Assembly (NCBI RefSeq): GCF_009730915.1
Contig: NC_052488.1
Location: 13,313,733 to 13,377,732 of the forward strand
From: Dioscorea cayenensis subsp. rotundata
Taxonomy: Eukaryota > Streptophyta > Magnoliopsida > Dioscoreales > Dioscoreaceae
Length of the DNA stretch: 64,000 nucleotides
Direction of reading: 5' to 3'
The stretch's first letter is position 1; each line of letters opens with the position of its first letter. The translations under genes were made by a program, and so were the position numbers. Under the pieces are notes generated by a model, which did not search any database, was not told the DNA's origin, and saw only the letters and a list, made by a program, of their open reading frames with translations. Below, piece after piece: positions 47,875 through 59,347 of the stretch.

Positions 47875-48735
47875 AGTCTAAAGTGTTCCAATGCTATTAA
47901 AGCTTGCATCTTGAAATTCCATTATTCTCGTGATTTCTTATCATAGGTTTGTGTTTCTTGTGGTATAATTATGGAATATTGAATTATTATCTAATGCAAT
48001 AATAGCTCAAAGATCTAAGCTACAATTTCTCCACAGATATCAATGTATGTTGGGATGCATCGCTTGAGTAATATGTATAAGATAGAATTCATGCAAGTAA
48101 ATTTGATTAAACAATAATGAAGATATCAGTTTCTAAGGAGAGTTGTTCAATCTAAGTAAACTGCTGTAACTTGTCGCAAATTATGCTTCTGAATGCTGGT
48201 AAATCATAAGAATAAAGTTCCAAGGAAGGCAGAGACCTGTCATATTGATGCAGTCTGAAATTGCAACCAATCAGCAGGAAGCTGCAAGACATCATTATCA
48301 TGGTCATCTGAGAGTTGATTTCATCCCAGTTTATATCATAATGCAAAAGAAGGCAGCAGTGCATCATGCAGTAGTCCAGAACTCTAGCTTGCAGCATGAC
48401 TAGCTCAGATGATAAAAGAAGAAAAGAAAAGAAAAGACTAAGGCATTTTTGGAACAACAAATACATCAAGAGATATAGATCAGGAGAAGAATAAAAAAAA
48501 AAAATTTATAGATAAATAAATTAACAGGAAGATTAGGTTCATAATTAAGTTATCATCAAGATTATCATCATGTTTTATAAGGCAATTGAAGACAAGCACA
48601 AGCAGCCAATGTTAAGCTATATGTTAATGGTGAGTGCTTTTCAGTTCAATTTCAGACAAATACAAACAGTGATTGTAATGGAAAGTTAGATTTTTTAAAA
48701 AAAACTTTTATGGGCATCAAAATGGGACTTGCCAT
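47875..48735. other. Spacer downstream of DUF538 copy 4
   Basis: No gene recognised; starts with the presumed 3' UTR of copy 4. Confidence 0.45.
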
Positions 48736-48901
48736 ACTAGATTATGAAATGTATTAGAAGTTCTGGCTTTGATTTCTAGCTGTATCTTTTTATTTTTTGT
48801 TGTGTTTATTGTTTTTGTAACTTTTTGCTTGCTTTCCTTTCAATAAAAAACTTTCGAGCTCCTTTTATTCAAAAAAAAAAAAGAAAAAAGGGACTTGCCA
48901 T
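48724..48901 (+). mobile_element. 5'-truncated LINE tail (48736-48889) with perfect 12-bp TSD
   Basis: GGGACTTGCCAT occurs at 48724-48735 and again at 48890-48901. Between them is 154 bp ending in CAATAAAAAAC, more sequence and an A-rich tail. This is a very short 3' remnant copied by LINE machinery, the T/A-rich text being like a LINE 3' UTR. Confidence 0.88.
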
Positions 48902-49304
48902 CACAGTAAGCTAACTAAGAGAATTGTGCAAGAACTATATTGTATGGCATTCAAAGCAGTAAGATCTTCTTATAAGCATGAGGTTCTCCAGTAAACACTG
49001 AAGCAGGAGAAAATTCTTTGGAAAGATTAAAAAATATATAAAAAAAAAAAACAGGGAGAACCAAGCAAATTAAACAAGATTTCATGACAACAAATCAGGT
49101 AACATGAAAAACAGAGATCCAAAATGGTAGACATAAACCAATGGAACAGATGACAAGTTTTCCCTCAACTAAATGACATGATCTTCCCTCGGACTAAAAG
49201 CAGGCAGTTTTCACAAAAGGAAGATTTGATAAATCATTGGACAAAACAAAACATTGTCAAGAAAATTCATCATGTGGTGCTCAAGACTTCCTTTGAATTG
49301 TAAA

Positions 49305-49620
49305 GCCAAAGCTTGATAGGAATAGGAATAAAGAACATTGGAATCCAAAAATGACAGGGACTCACGCAGGTTTATTAGCATTTGCAAGCAGAAAGACATC
49401 ATCTTTTGCATTCCAAAACAATCTACAAAGCATCAGGAATGAGATCGTCAGAAGGAGAGATCATGGAGTTCGGGATGAAGATATGATTCCATTGCCGAAT
49501 GGAGATCCGTCGGTGACGGAGAGGTCTGAGATACAGCCGGCGCTTCATTCCAGGCCTCCAGCCTTGGGCCTCTCGTCGGAGGGCGAGTAGAGCTGGAATT
49601 CGTAGCAAAGGGCGGGCATG
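49305..49620 (-). repeat. Segment duplicated at 62222-62530 (left copy)
   Basis: GCCAAAGCTTGATAGGAAT, then TTAGCATTTGCAAGCAGAAAG, CATTCCAAAACAAT and GATC(G/A)TCAGAAGGAGAGATCA occur in the same order at both sites. Minus-strand frames show FWNAKDD.FLLANAN here and FWNEKDDAFLLVNAN there, and a CATGCCCGCCCTTTG start in both, so this may be an old gene fragment. I do not recognise the protein. Confidence 0.6.
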
Positions 49621-49744
49621 AATACCTTGAAATTGTTTTATATAACTTCTCTTAAATAACAGTTGGGGCAAAATGAAATGACCTCCATGCCCTTGAGATG
49701 TTTTGACTACCCATTTGACATCCCACTTTTTTAATGAAGCTACA

Positions 49745-50040
49745 GAATGACCATTTCAATGAAGTCTTGCTCAAAAATTTGGCAGAGCTAGAACTGGTGT
49801 TGTTGTGAGAGAATGCATGAGTGAATCAAAAGCATTGTGGGTTGTTACATTCCACTGAAACATCATTTGTCCCTTCAACAAAGAATTTAAAGGTCGAGAC
49901 AACTGAGCAAAGTTTATAGTAAATCTTCAGTAGTGCCCAGAAAAGGCGAAGGAATTCTCTCAGCCGTTTTATTGAAGTTGGTATTGGCCAATTTTGTATA
50001 GCTTGAACTTTTTCCAATCAAAATTAACTTCCTTAGGTGT
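49745..50040 (-). pseudogene. Ty3/gypsy reverse transcriptase/RNase H scrap
   Basis: Minus-strand reading KVQAIQNWPIPTSIKRLREF matches the strongly conserved end of gypsy RT. After a frameshift, FAQLSRPLNSLLKG, WN and TTPVLALPNF follow the usual order into RNase H. No other part of that element is attached. Confidence 0.8.
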
Positions 50041-50177
50041 AATTATACGACGCCAAGTATTCCAGTAAATCAACTACAAAGATACATTTGCTAAGTTTAA
50101 TTAATAAACTATTATCCAACAACAACTAAGACACCTTATGCAGATGAGTTGCATGTTGGCTCACATCTTTTCTGTAT

Positions 50178-51671
50178 TGATGAGTGTGCAATGCTCATAT
50201 ATTTTATATCAATTTGTACACTCAATTGGCATGTATTAGAACCTTAATATGTAATTCGATGCTTAATATTATATGTTTTGCATTAACAGGCTCTGGGTAG
50301 TGTTTAAAGATGAGGGAGAGCCAAAAAAAGCATTTTAAGCCCAAAACGATGAGTTCGAAACTCTCTCGGCATCATTGTATTAAGGACAAGGCAAACTGGG
50401 TGGCTTACGGGCAGCTTACGGTCATCCTTATGACCGTAAAGCTATTCCAGAAGACCTTGCGGGCATGCTTATGCCCAAAAGGAGGATTCAGACCCAAGTC
50501 AGAGGACAAATCAAACCCTAAACCTAAGGGACAATCAATCCCTAATATGGAATTTCTTCCACCCAGGCCTCATATGTTTGCCTTAAGTGCGAAAATTCCA
50601 TAAGAAGGGACAAATCAAATCCTAAGCTTAAGGGACAATCAATCTCTAATCCAGAGATCTAGCAATACCTAACCTCTTAGAGCATGGATTTTTTAATATG
50701 GGGCATATCTTCCTCATCCATATTAACAAGAATTTTATGCAAGCGAACATGCAATGATTTACAAACACTAGAAAGATTTATTGGATTAAACAATCAAGAT
50801 TCATAAATAATAATTGAGATACCTAGATATACAATTCCCCTTGGATTAGGTTTATACAATTCCCCTTGAATTAGGTTCTTATGTATCATAAAATAAACAA
50901 TTAAAGAAAGAGAAAACCATAAGACCAAAGAATAGATAAGCATTCAAAGAATTAATAAACTAACTCCCTTTAATGGGTCCGCCAAGGTTGAGGGTGAGAG
51001 ATTCCCAAGGTTGACAAGATGATGCAGAATGCCTTTACGCACCCTCCTTTAACAATGATCATTAGATTGTCCTTAAGAAACTCACCGGAATATGCTAAAA
51101 TATGCTTGCAAATCATCTCCAATCACTCAAACCTCCAGAACAACTGCCGCCCTAACTTATTCGGTAAAAGAATCTCCCTGAATTTAGAGAAACCTAGGGT
51201 TTATATAGGATCGAGTCTGCCACGGCCTCACCACGGGCGTTATGATACCCGTGGTAAGTAAGTTATTGCTTGGGCTCCTAGTCACATCCTGGTACGGTCT
51301 CCAGATGTGGTGTGGCTAGATCACGGCATTTTGGGTTTTTCACAACGGCTGTTGTGAGGCCATTGTGGCTTCAGTGTTGCTTACAGTGGTTCCACATTGC
51401 CACTCCTCCATAATGGTAGTGATAAGTGTAGACAACGGATGTTAAAATTGTCACCACACCCGTTGTGGGCTGTGGTGAAGTTCTGATTCAACAACTTGGC
51501 CTGTTTTGTTTCAAACACTCTCGTATTTGTTATTTTCCCCCTAAAATAGAAATAAAGGCCATGGTGAACAAAATAATTAAATTTCTTACTAATTAGGTGA
51601 TAAACATATCAAACTCTAAGCTAAATATAGTGTAAATGATATGAAAAACATGAAATATTTAGCACATATCA
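50178..51671 (+). repeat. 5' LTR of the Athila/Tat-like element
   Basis: Begins TGATGAGTGTGCAATG. The end is placed at GCACATATCA (51671) by its CA terminus and composition; no clear tRNA primer site follows, so the end is less certain. Contains paired ACCACGGGCG / ATACCCGTGG words and CTTACGG / CCGTAAG words. Confidence 0.65.
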
Positions 51672-52138
51672 ATTTCTTTGATCTTTTCGTTGTTGTCTCT
51701 TAAGCTTACTTGACTCTGACTTATTTGGTGCATGATTTTGAATGTTTAAAACCTAGTGTGTCTATCCTTTATAGTAATGTTCTTAAATGCTTCTTTTCTC
51801 TTTCATTCCATTCCTTTGAGCTCTCTTGAACTAGGCTTGTATAGCACTTTATCTTCTTTGCTACTACTTCTGGTGGCTTAGTTATCTTGTGATATCTTGG
51901 TTCTAGATTTTGAGGTATTGTTGAGTTGTCCTCTAGCTTCACATTTAAAATAGATTCGCAGCCAGTAACCTGCAAATTTCAAGCAAACACTACTTCCATC
52001 TTTGATTTTGGTTTTTAAATTGTGTTTGATAAAAGGACTGGATCTGGATCCTCTCAAACCAAAGTTGAGAAAGGAAAGGGCCAAATCTCCAGTACCTTAG
52101 GTGAGATTTGAAGAGGGATTTAGCCTGCCATTAAAGAG

Positions 52139-53092
52139 TTGTGGACGGGTACTGAGAAGGCTATGGAGAAAGAAAAAGAGCCACAAATTGAATTTATTGT
52201 TAGTCCGATAAAGGAAAGCAAACCTACTCCAAGTGTTGAGAAGAAAATGCCACCACTAGTGAAGGAGTACGTTCCCTGTCTCCTTTATCCCTCAAGGATG
52301 AAGAATGATCATATAGATGAACAATTCAAGAGATTTTTGGACTTGTTAAAGCAATTTCACATCCATGTACCGTTTATGAAAGCCTTGTCCCAAATTCCAA
52401 AGTATGCTAAATTTCTCAAGGATCTATTAACAAACCAACAGAAACTTGAGGAGGTAACGACGGTGACATTGAGCGAAAGGAGCTCGGTTTTGCTTCACAA
52501 CCAACTACCGAGGAAGCAAAAAGATCAAAGGAGTTTTACTATTCTTTGTAACATTGGTGATTTGGGTGATGAAAAAGCTCTAGCGGATTTAGGTGCTAGC
52601 ATTAATGTAATGTCATTCACCATGTTTAGGAAACTGGGACTATGTGACCTTAATCAGACTAAGATGACATTGCAACTAGCGAGCGACTCCATCAGACATC
52701 CTAGAAGAATCATAAATGATGTTTTGGTTAAGGTTGACAAGTTTATTTTTCCTGTAGATTTTGTAATTCTAGATGCAGACGAGGATGTTGAAGTACCTCT
52801 CATACTTGGTAGGCTATTCCTAGCCACCTTCAAAGCCCTCATTGATGTTAGTAAAGGTAAAATGACACTTAGGGTTGGGGATGAGAAAGTTATTTTTGCT
52901 TTATCTGATGCAATGAAACGTCCCTCTACTTTTGATGATACATGCTATTACATTGATGGAACTGAGTCACTTGTGGATGAATGTGTGCGGGAGACGTTGC
53001 ATAAAGAGCCTTTCGAGGAGTCCTTGGATGGCCCTCACATTGAAGAGACCACCTCGTTGTTTAAACCTGCCATTATTGAGGAGAGCACGTAA
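52139..53092 (+). pseudogene. Gypsy gag-protease remnant
   Basis: An open frame of 317 codons beginning at a non-ATG codon, because the gag start and zinc knuckle are missing. The late-Gag block (YVPCLLYPSRMKND, FKRFLDLLKQFHIHVPFMKA, IPKYAKFLKDLL) is diagnostic of the Athila/Tat group. The aspartic protease follows: ALADLGASINVM at 52577-52612, QLASDSI, DFVILDADEDVEVPLILGR and TFKALIDVSKGKMTLRVGDE. The catalytic motif is DLGA rather than D(T/S)GA, as is usual in this lineage. The frame ends before RT; no RT follows. Confidence 0.85.
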
Positions 53093-54440
53093 ATGAAGGA
53101 ATGGGGAGAGGTCACTTCCCCAAGAAAGGTAAGAGAAAATGTTCGCCCAAGGAGGTAACCCTTGAGTCAGTCCACTACATTGGAAAGTTCCCTATTTTCT
53201 CCTATCTCGCACTTGGGCATTATTTCAGAGACATTGGTTTTGGTTATGAGGAGTGTTTTTACTTTAAACCTCCATGACTTGTGCATTTCAGGGACGTCAA
53301 GCTCGTGATGTTAAACAAGTGCTTCTTGGGAGAAAACCCAAGCAAGGTTTACATATTTTGTTGAGTTTGAGTCTTTGGTAGTAGTTGTTTAGTGTTGTTT
53401 GGGTTTGAAATAAACTGCTCGGCTTGTTGTGATTTTCATGTGTTGGTTGATGTTTGTGATGATAGACACTCATTTTTATGCCTCCCAGGTCATATATGTA
53501 TTTGAGCTTAATTGTAGGAAATAGGGAAAACTCTGCTAAATTTTCCCATGAGCTTAATAGTAGGAAACAGAAAGTTTTACGGGCATCTTACGCCCATAAG
53601 CAACCCAGCAAGGGGATTTCAAAGATCCTTACAAGTGCACTTACGATCTGTAAGTCCTGGAGAGCACAGTTCAGAGGTTTCTTACAGGTCACTTACACCC
53701 GTAAGTGAGGCTGTAATTATCATCCAGAGCACCTTACCACTATATCTTAAACCCTTACGGCTCGTAACCTTGTATGGAATTCAGCCTAAGTTCCTTACAG
53801 GTATCTAATGCCCGTAAGTCTGACACTAAGAGCAAGATAGAGGACCTTATGGACTACAGTGTTAAGCCTTTTACGGTCATAACCTAGGTTGTAAAGATGT
53901 ACCCTTACGGGGCAGGCCTTACGACCATAATAACCCCGTAATTGTTTATTCAGAGTGACTTACGATCAAGGTTTTCGCTCGTAAGCCACCCGTAAGCACC
54001 TAGGGTTTAAGCGCCGTCAGTGAACTTTGATCTTCATTCCTAATTGATTGTCATTGGATTCTTGGTCAATGGCACTCGTCCCACCTCCCATTTTCTTCCT
54101 TTGGTGTTCATTTTTGTTTTTGAATGTTTTCGAGTGGGATTGAACCGATTTTAGAGCTTCTTACCGGCTGGTTTTCTCATCTTCTCTTTGTCTCAAAGGT
54201 AACTTTTATTTTTCATGATTTTTGAGCGGATTGTTTGATTTTTATGAATGAGAATAAATGTTTGTTGTTTAGCATTGCTTGAATGTAAGTTTAGAATAAA
54301 ATTTTGCAAATTTTTTAACTCTGTTTTATAGGAGGGGTTCTTACGGCCTGAGCCCGTGGCTTACTGCCATAAGGTCACCGTAAAGGTGACCTTCCCTGAG
54401 GTTTACGGGTGTAAGCCACCCCGTAAGCAGGCCGTAAACA
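53093..54440. other. Gypsy internal non-coding region rich in CTTACGG/CCGTAAG words
   Basis: Includes the GACGTCAAGCTCGTGATGTTAA phrase near 53292 and the GGGAGAAAACCCAAG phrase near 53328. From 53575 to 54430 the words TTACGG, CCGTAA, CTTACA and TGTAAG recur many times in alternating orientation, far above what chance would give. Confidence 0.55.
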
Positions 54441-56013
54441 CTTTTGATGTGTTCAAAATTTGTATTTTTTGTATTCTAAACTTCGTATTTTCTTATACAG
54501 TGTGGTTCGAGCAAAGAAAGCAGCTTCTAGTTTAGGCAAGAGGAAAAGACCTGAGGCATCAACCTCAGGTACAGTCACCGTGAAGGAAACACCGACTCCC
54601 TGGGTTTCCTCAAGCCCCACTTTTGCGGAGTCTTGCTTCTGAGAACTATTCAGTAGCTTAAGGACGAAGCAGTTTGTCCAATCCTGTATGGTAAATTGGC
54701 CCATTTTGGCCCAGTTGGGACTTAAGGAGGAGGTACGATACATGCTACAGACATGTTGGCACATATCCGAATTGTTTGTGAATTGCAAGTGCACGGGTGT
54801 TAAAGTAATAAAATACTCTGTGAGTTGGGTAGTCGAATCCACAGGGAACAGGGTTACTAGTACTAACTGATTCTCTACTATCTAGCCTAATGATAAATGG
54901 GATGGTGTGGTGATCTAATGTGTGAAGAAATTAATACCGGAGACGAATATGCAAAGGTAAAACGGAGGGAGATCTCAATAAATAAAGATGAGGCACCCGG
55001 ACAATGCTCCCCCTAAGATTAAACATGAGGTTTAAGACTTACTAAATGCTTCTAAACCGAGTCTAATGAGTCGAGATAATCCAAGAACAATCGGTCCTTA
55101 TCTCCAAGTAACTGGCACTAGTCCCATACAAGGTCCCAGTGGAGAAATCGCTCAATTTCAACACCTGACACCCCATATGACCGCAAGAAGCTCTAGCGAT
55201 ACCTAAGAGTGAAACCGAAGAGATACTCCACTATCTCATGACTCACCCCTCAACCCTCTTTAACTTTGGAGTTCTAACTCCAATGGAGATTTCTCTCATC
55301 AAAGACCAAATCATGCATAGAAAATCGACCACAAGGATGAATAAAACATGCAAGCAATGGGAACACAAGATTAAAACTCAAATCAACTCGGACTAAATAG
55401 AACCATAAAGCAAATCAATACAAAAGACAAGATCCTAGGATTCACATACCCAAATACCTACTAGGGTTTAGCCTTCCATGGATCTAGTTACAAAACAAAG
55501 ATAAATACAACGAATAGCAATGTAAACCATAGAGAAAAACCCCCTGGAATTCGTAATGATTGGCCTTGATAGGTAGTTCAACGTCTTGTAGGATTCCTCT
55601 CCGAAGCTAGGTTGCCGGTGGCTTCCCAAGTGCTATGACAGTGAAGGAAACTATCAAAGTTGGTGAAGAACACCCTCAAATTTGGCAAAGACCTCCTCTC
55701 TAAATCCTAGCCGTCTCACCCCTCAAGAGTCGCACAAAAGATGTTAAAGAATATGGCAAAACGGCCTATTTATAGCCTAAAACCGCACCTGTCATGTGCC
55801 CCCATGTGCCCATGTGGATTTTCCACGCGCCTGCGTGGGCTGTAGGAATTTCCACGCTGGTTCATGATCAGTAATTTTGCTACAGTACTAATATAGTAAG
55901 ATTGCTAAAAGGTTTTGCTACAGTATTTTGCTACAGTAGTTTCAAAAACGTGGTCCAGCACTCTTCTCTTGAGACCACATAGCCAGGCACACATCCATGT
56001 GGTAGGCTATAAG

Positions 56014-59000
56014 TGTCACACCCCGAATCGGCTCACCGGACCCGGTGCGCAGACAAACGGCCGTAAACCCACAAGGTGTGAGCCCCATAGGCCTGCAAGG
56101 CCTCAGAATCTGATACAAAGCAGACGAATCTATAACAACCCAACTGAGTTACCGGATTTCAAACTCTACAAAATACACAATACCGGGATATAGAAGTTTA
56201 AAAAAAATACAAAATACGGGAATACATTGATAGACAATAACAAGAACTCAAAATTTACAACAGGATAAGACAACATCTACAGACAAACTTTTGAGATCCA
56301 CGCCGGTCTATCACTCATGATCTGAAAAGAATTAAAAGAAAATCCATGAGCTTACTAGCCCAGTAAGTAATCCAGAAATTGTTTTAAAACAACAGGGTTT
56401 ACGAATCTTGATTCCAAAGGTTAAGAATAATTCAAAGTTTAAACATAGTTTAAACAAATACAAAATACAAAGTGAAATATTCTAATAAAGAATATTTACA
56501 AATATGATTTACCGGAATACAAAACCCAAAAATACGATATATAAAAAAAAATACAAAAATCAAAATCAAAAGGGCAAAGCCAAAAAGTAACAGATTCAAG
56601 TGTGTGTCTCCAAATTCACTGTCAGTGCCAAAGGTCATTTGTTTATTCTCGGTGACAGGTCCGAGCCAAAATAACAGAAATTATTTATTTACCCTCGGTG
56701 ACCCGAGATTGAATACCAGGTGGCCGTTGATTATTTCACCGAACGGACACGGTGCGAAACTGCAGTCTCACTTTCCCAAAATTACTTGTCGACAAGGTCA
56801 GGGTTTAACCCCCCACTGACAGGGTTGCATATCGCTCATTTGGAGACCAAAGCATTCAAACAAAAACTCAAGGTTGAAATGCAGAATATTCATGAATTTT
56901 CCAAATATTCAAACAAACAGAAATACACAATTTCATAATCCCAATTTAGGAAAAATAACTGAAAATACAGAAATTACTTACAAAATTAAATAAATAATTT
57001 CCCAAATCATTACTAAAAACTAATCACTATGCACATTTATATCTCACAAGCTCTGCATAACAATACTTCTAATATGTCTCATTTCAAAATGCATAACTCC
57101 CAGAATTTAACATCAAATGAAAAGATATTTTGTAGTAAGTAACTTAGGAAAATTATGAACCTTTTCCTTGTTTAATACTTGACCCAATTTTAGTCTCCAA
57201 GAACGAGAAAGATCATGTTAAATCTGAAGATTCTGCATATAGATGTCATCATGTGCAAGTCTTTTTAATGGGTCATAACTCATAATCTATAAATCCAATA
57301 AACATGAAATTTTGCAAATTGAAGGTCATGGTAATAAGGAATATTTTCTATACTGAGCACTTTGCCTAATTTTACATATTAAATCCGGAAATTGGCCTCT
57401 AAATCTGCATGTCTACACAATAATACCTCCAAGACATGTCAACTATAATTGATCATATCTTATAGAATATATATCCAATAAATATGAAATTTGGCAGGTA
57501 GATAGATCAAAGAAATCATTACAACTTTTCAATTTTAATCATCTGGAAATTGTGCTTCTATGACCTCCGAATTTAGGCCCCAATTCCCATTCAACTCATT
57601 ATTATAACTTAAAAATTCATTCTAGCAATTTCATGCATGAACATAGAATGTCGAAGTCTCAAATCTATAATAATCCAGCGCAATAAACCTTGAAATATTG
57701 ACTCTAAACCACCAAATCATTTAATTTATTTCCCAAGTGCTAACTTCACAATTTTAGTAAGGATACCATCAAGGAAAGGCTATGATCTCCACCCTAGATA
57801 GTAAGTTAAAACCTGAAATTCAAGATTCAACCTTGCCACAGGATTGTAGTACCACATTTCTCTTGATGTATTCACATCTAACATTCACCTACATTAACAT
57901 TCTCTCTAAACACATATATGCCCATCAAACCTGTACATCGACTCAAGATTATTAATAATTAGCATACACCCTTTAAAACATAAAAGCATCCACTATACCT
58001 TAACTCAAGAGCTTTGGTCTTATCATCATACCATAATATGATCATAACCACATCGTATAAGAACAAATAGATAATAAGGATCTGGTTACAACCAAATATT
58101 CTAATATAAATGATGCATTAACGTTTCAAGATAAGTTGTAGCCATTCTAAAAATAACATACCAAAACATAAATACTAAGTCCATAGCTAATTAAAGCCAT
58201 AAATCAGAAATACATGAAAATACCTATTCGACAATAGATAATTTTATAATTAATACAGTAATCAAGAATATCATAATAAAATAATAGATAATAATTTTGC
58301 CAAGAAAAGAAATTCTTCAAATAATGAAAACATGAGTTCTCGGGGGATTACTTACCTGGTATTGCCTAAGTGCAAAAATGAGGTCCAAGACCACTCCCTA
58401 AAACGATCCTAAAACCCAATGATTTACCAAAGTTAGAACAAGATCACTCTAATCACAAGTTAAAACACTAACCAAATATTTCTTTTACATTCTCTAGAGA
58501 GAGAAACCAAAATAAAGAAATAAATAAATAAACTAAATAAAATAAGTGTCTTGCATGTATTCTAGCAGGAACTCACCTAGGAAATTAAATGCATCTCAAA
58601 AGCTTAACCAATTAACATGATTAAAATTAAAGTGATCCAATGCTTAACCTCCAATCATTTGACATTTGTCTTGAACCAATATTTCAACTTGATGAGAAAT
58701 CTCCACCATCCAATCTAAACACATTCCACTACAATGCTTCCCTCATACTCTTAAACTATCACTATTACTAATCACAAGAAATATACATTGCTTTTAGCTT
58801 TGCAATATCATTCCACCAACTTAACAAATGATGTACAACTAGACCTATAGAATAAGGGTATGTATATAACTACTTATACATATCCAACATATGAAAATAA
58901 ATAAAAAAAATAAAAAAAGAATTTCAAAAGAAGGATGAGGGATGCAGTCAACAATTTGAAATCAATATGCAGCTACAACAAACTCACAAGATGGAAGGAT

Positions 59001-59273
59001 AGAGTGAGATCAAAACTCCAAATAGATGTAAAAACCTTGGCCTTAACATGCAGATCATGCATTCAATAATACCATTATTATCTAAGGCAACATGACAATC
59101 ATCACCCAAGTATTTTCAAGCACTACAACATCTAATAATTAAATAGAAGGAAAGGCTAGGAGATTACATGGAAGGTTGACAAAATCAGGAAAAGAAATCT
59201 ATGTGGTTGAGTCCACAAACTCATCATCGGACGTTCACCGGAGGATTGCCGGAAGTTCACCGGAGGAGATCAC

Positions 59274-59316
<43 letters not shown>

Positions 59317-59347
59317 AAAGGATAGAAGAAAGGATGCTAAAGGCTCA
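56014..59347 (+). mobile_element. Long LTR-like element, family B, nested in family-A LTR
   Basis: Opens TGTCACACCCCGAATCGG, then CAGACAAACGGCCGTAAACC and ATAACAACCCAACTGAG, as in the fragment at 14060-14160. The right edge is placed at GGCTCA (59347) because family-A sequence resumes after it; a 5-bp duplication was not found. It is 3.3 kb with no coding capacity, holding CTCGGTGAC words near 56650-56705. It is most likely a solo long LTR of a gypsy element (Tekay/Del-like by opening and length), which is inference. Confidence 0.6.
59276..59315. repeat. (CT)n microsatellite
   Basis: About 20 CT units, near the right edge of the family-B element. Confidence 0.95.
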
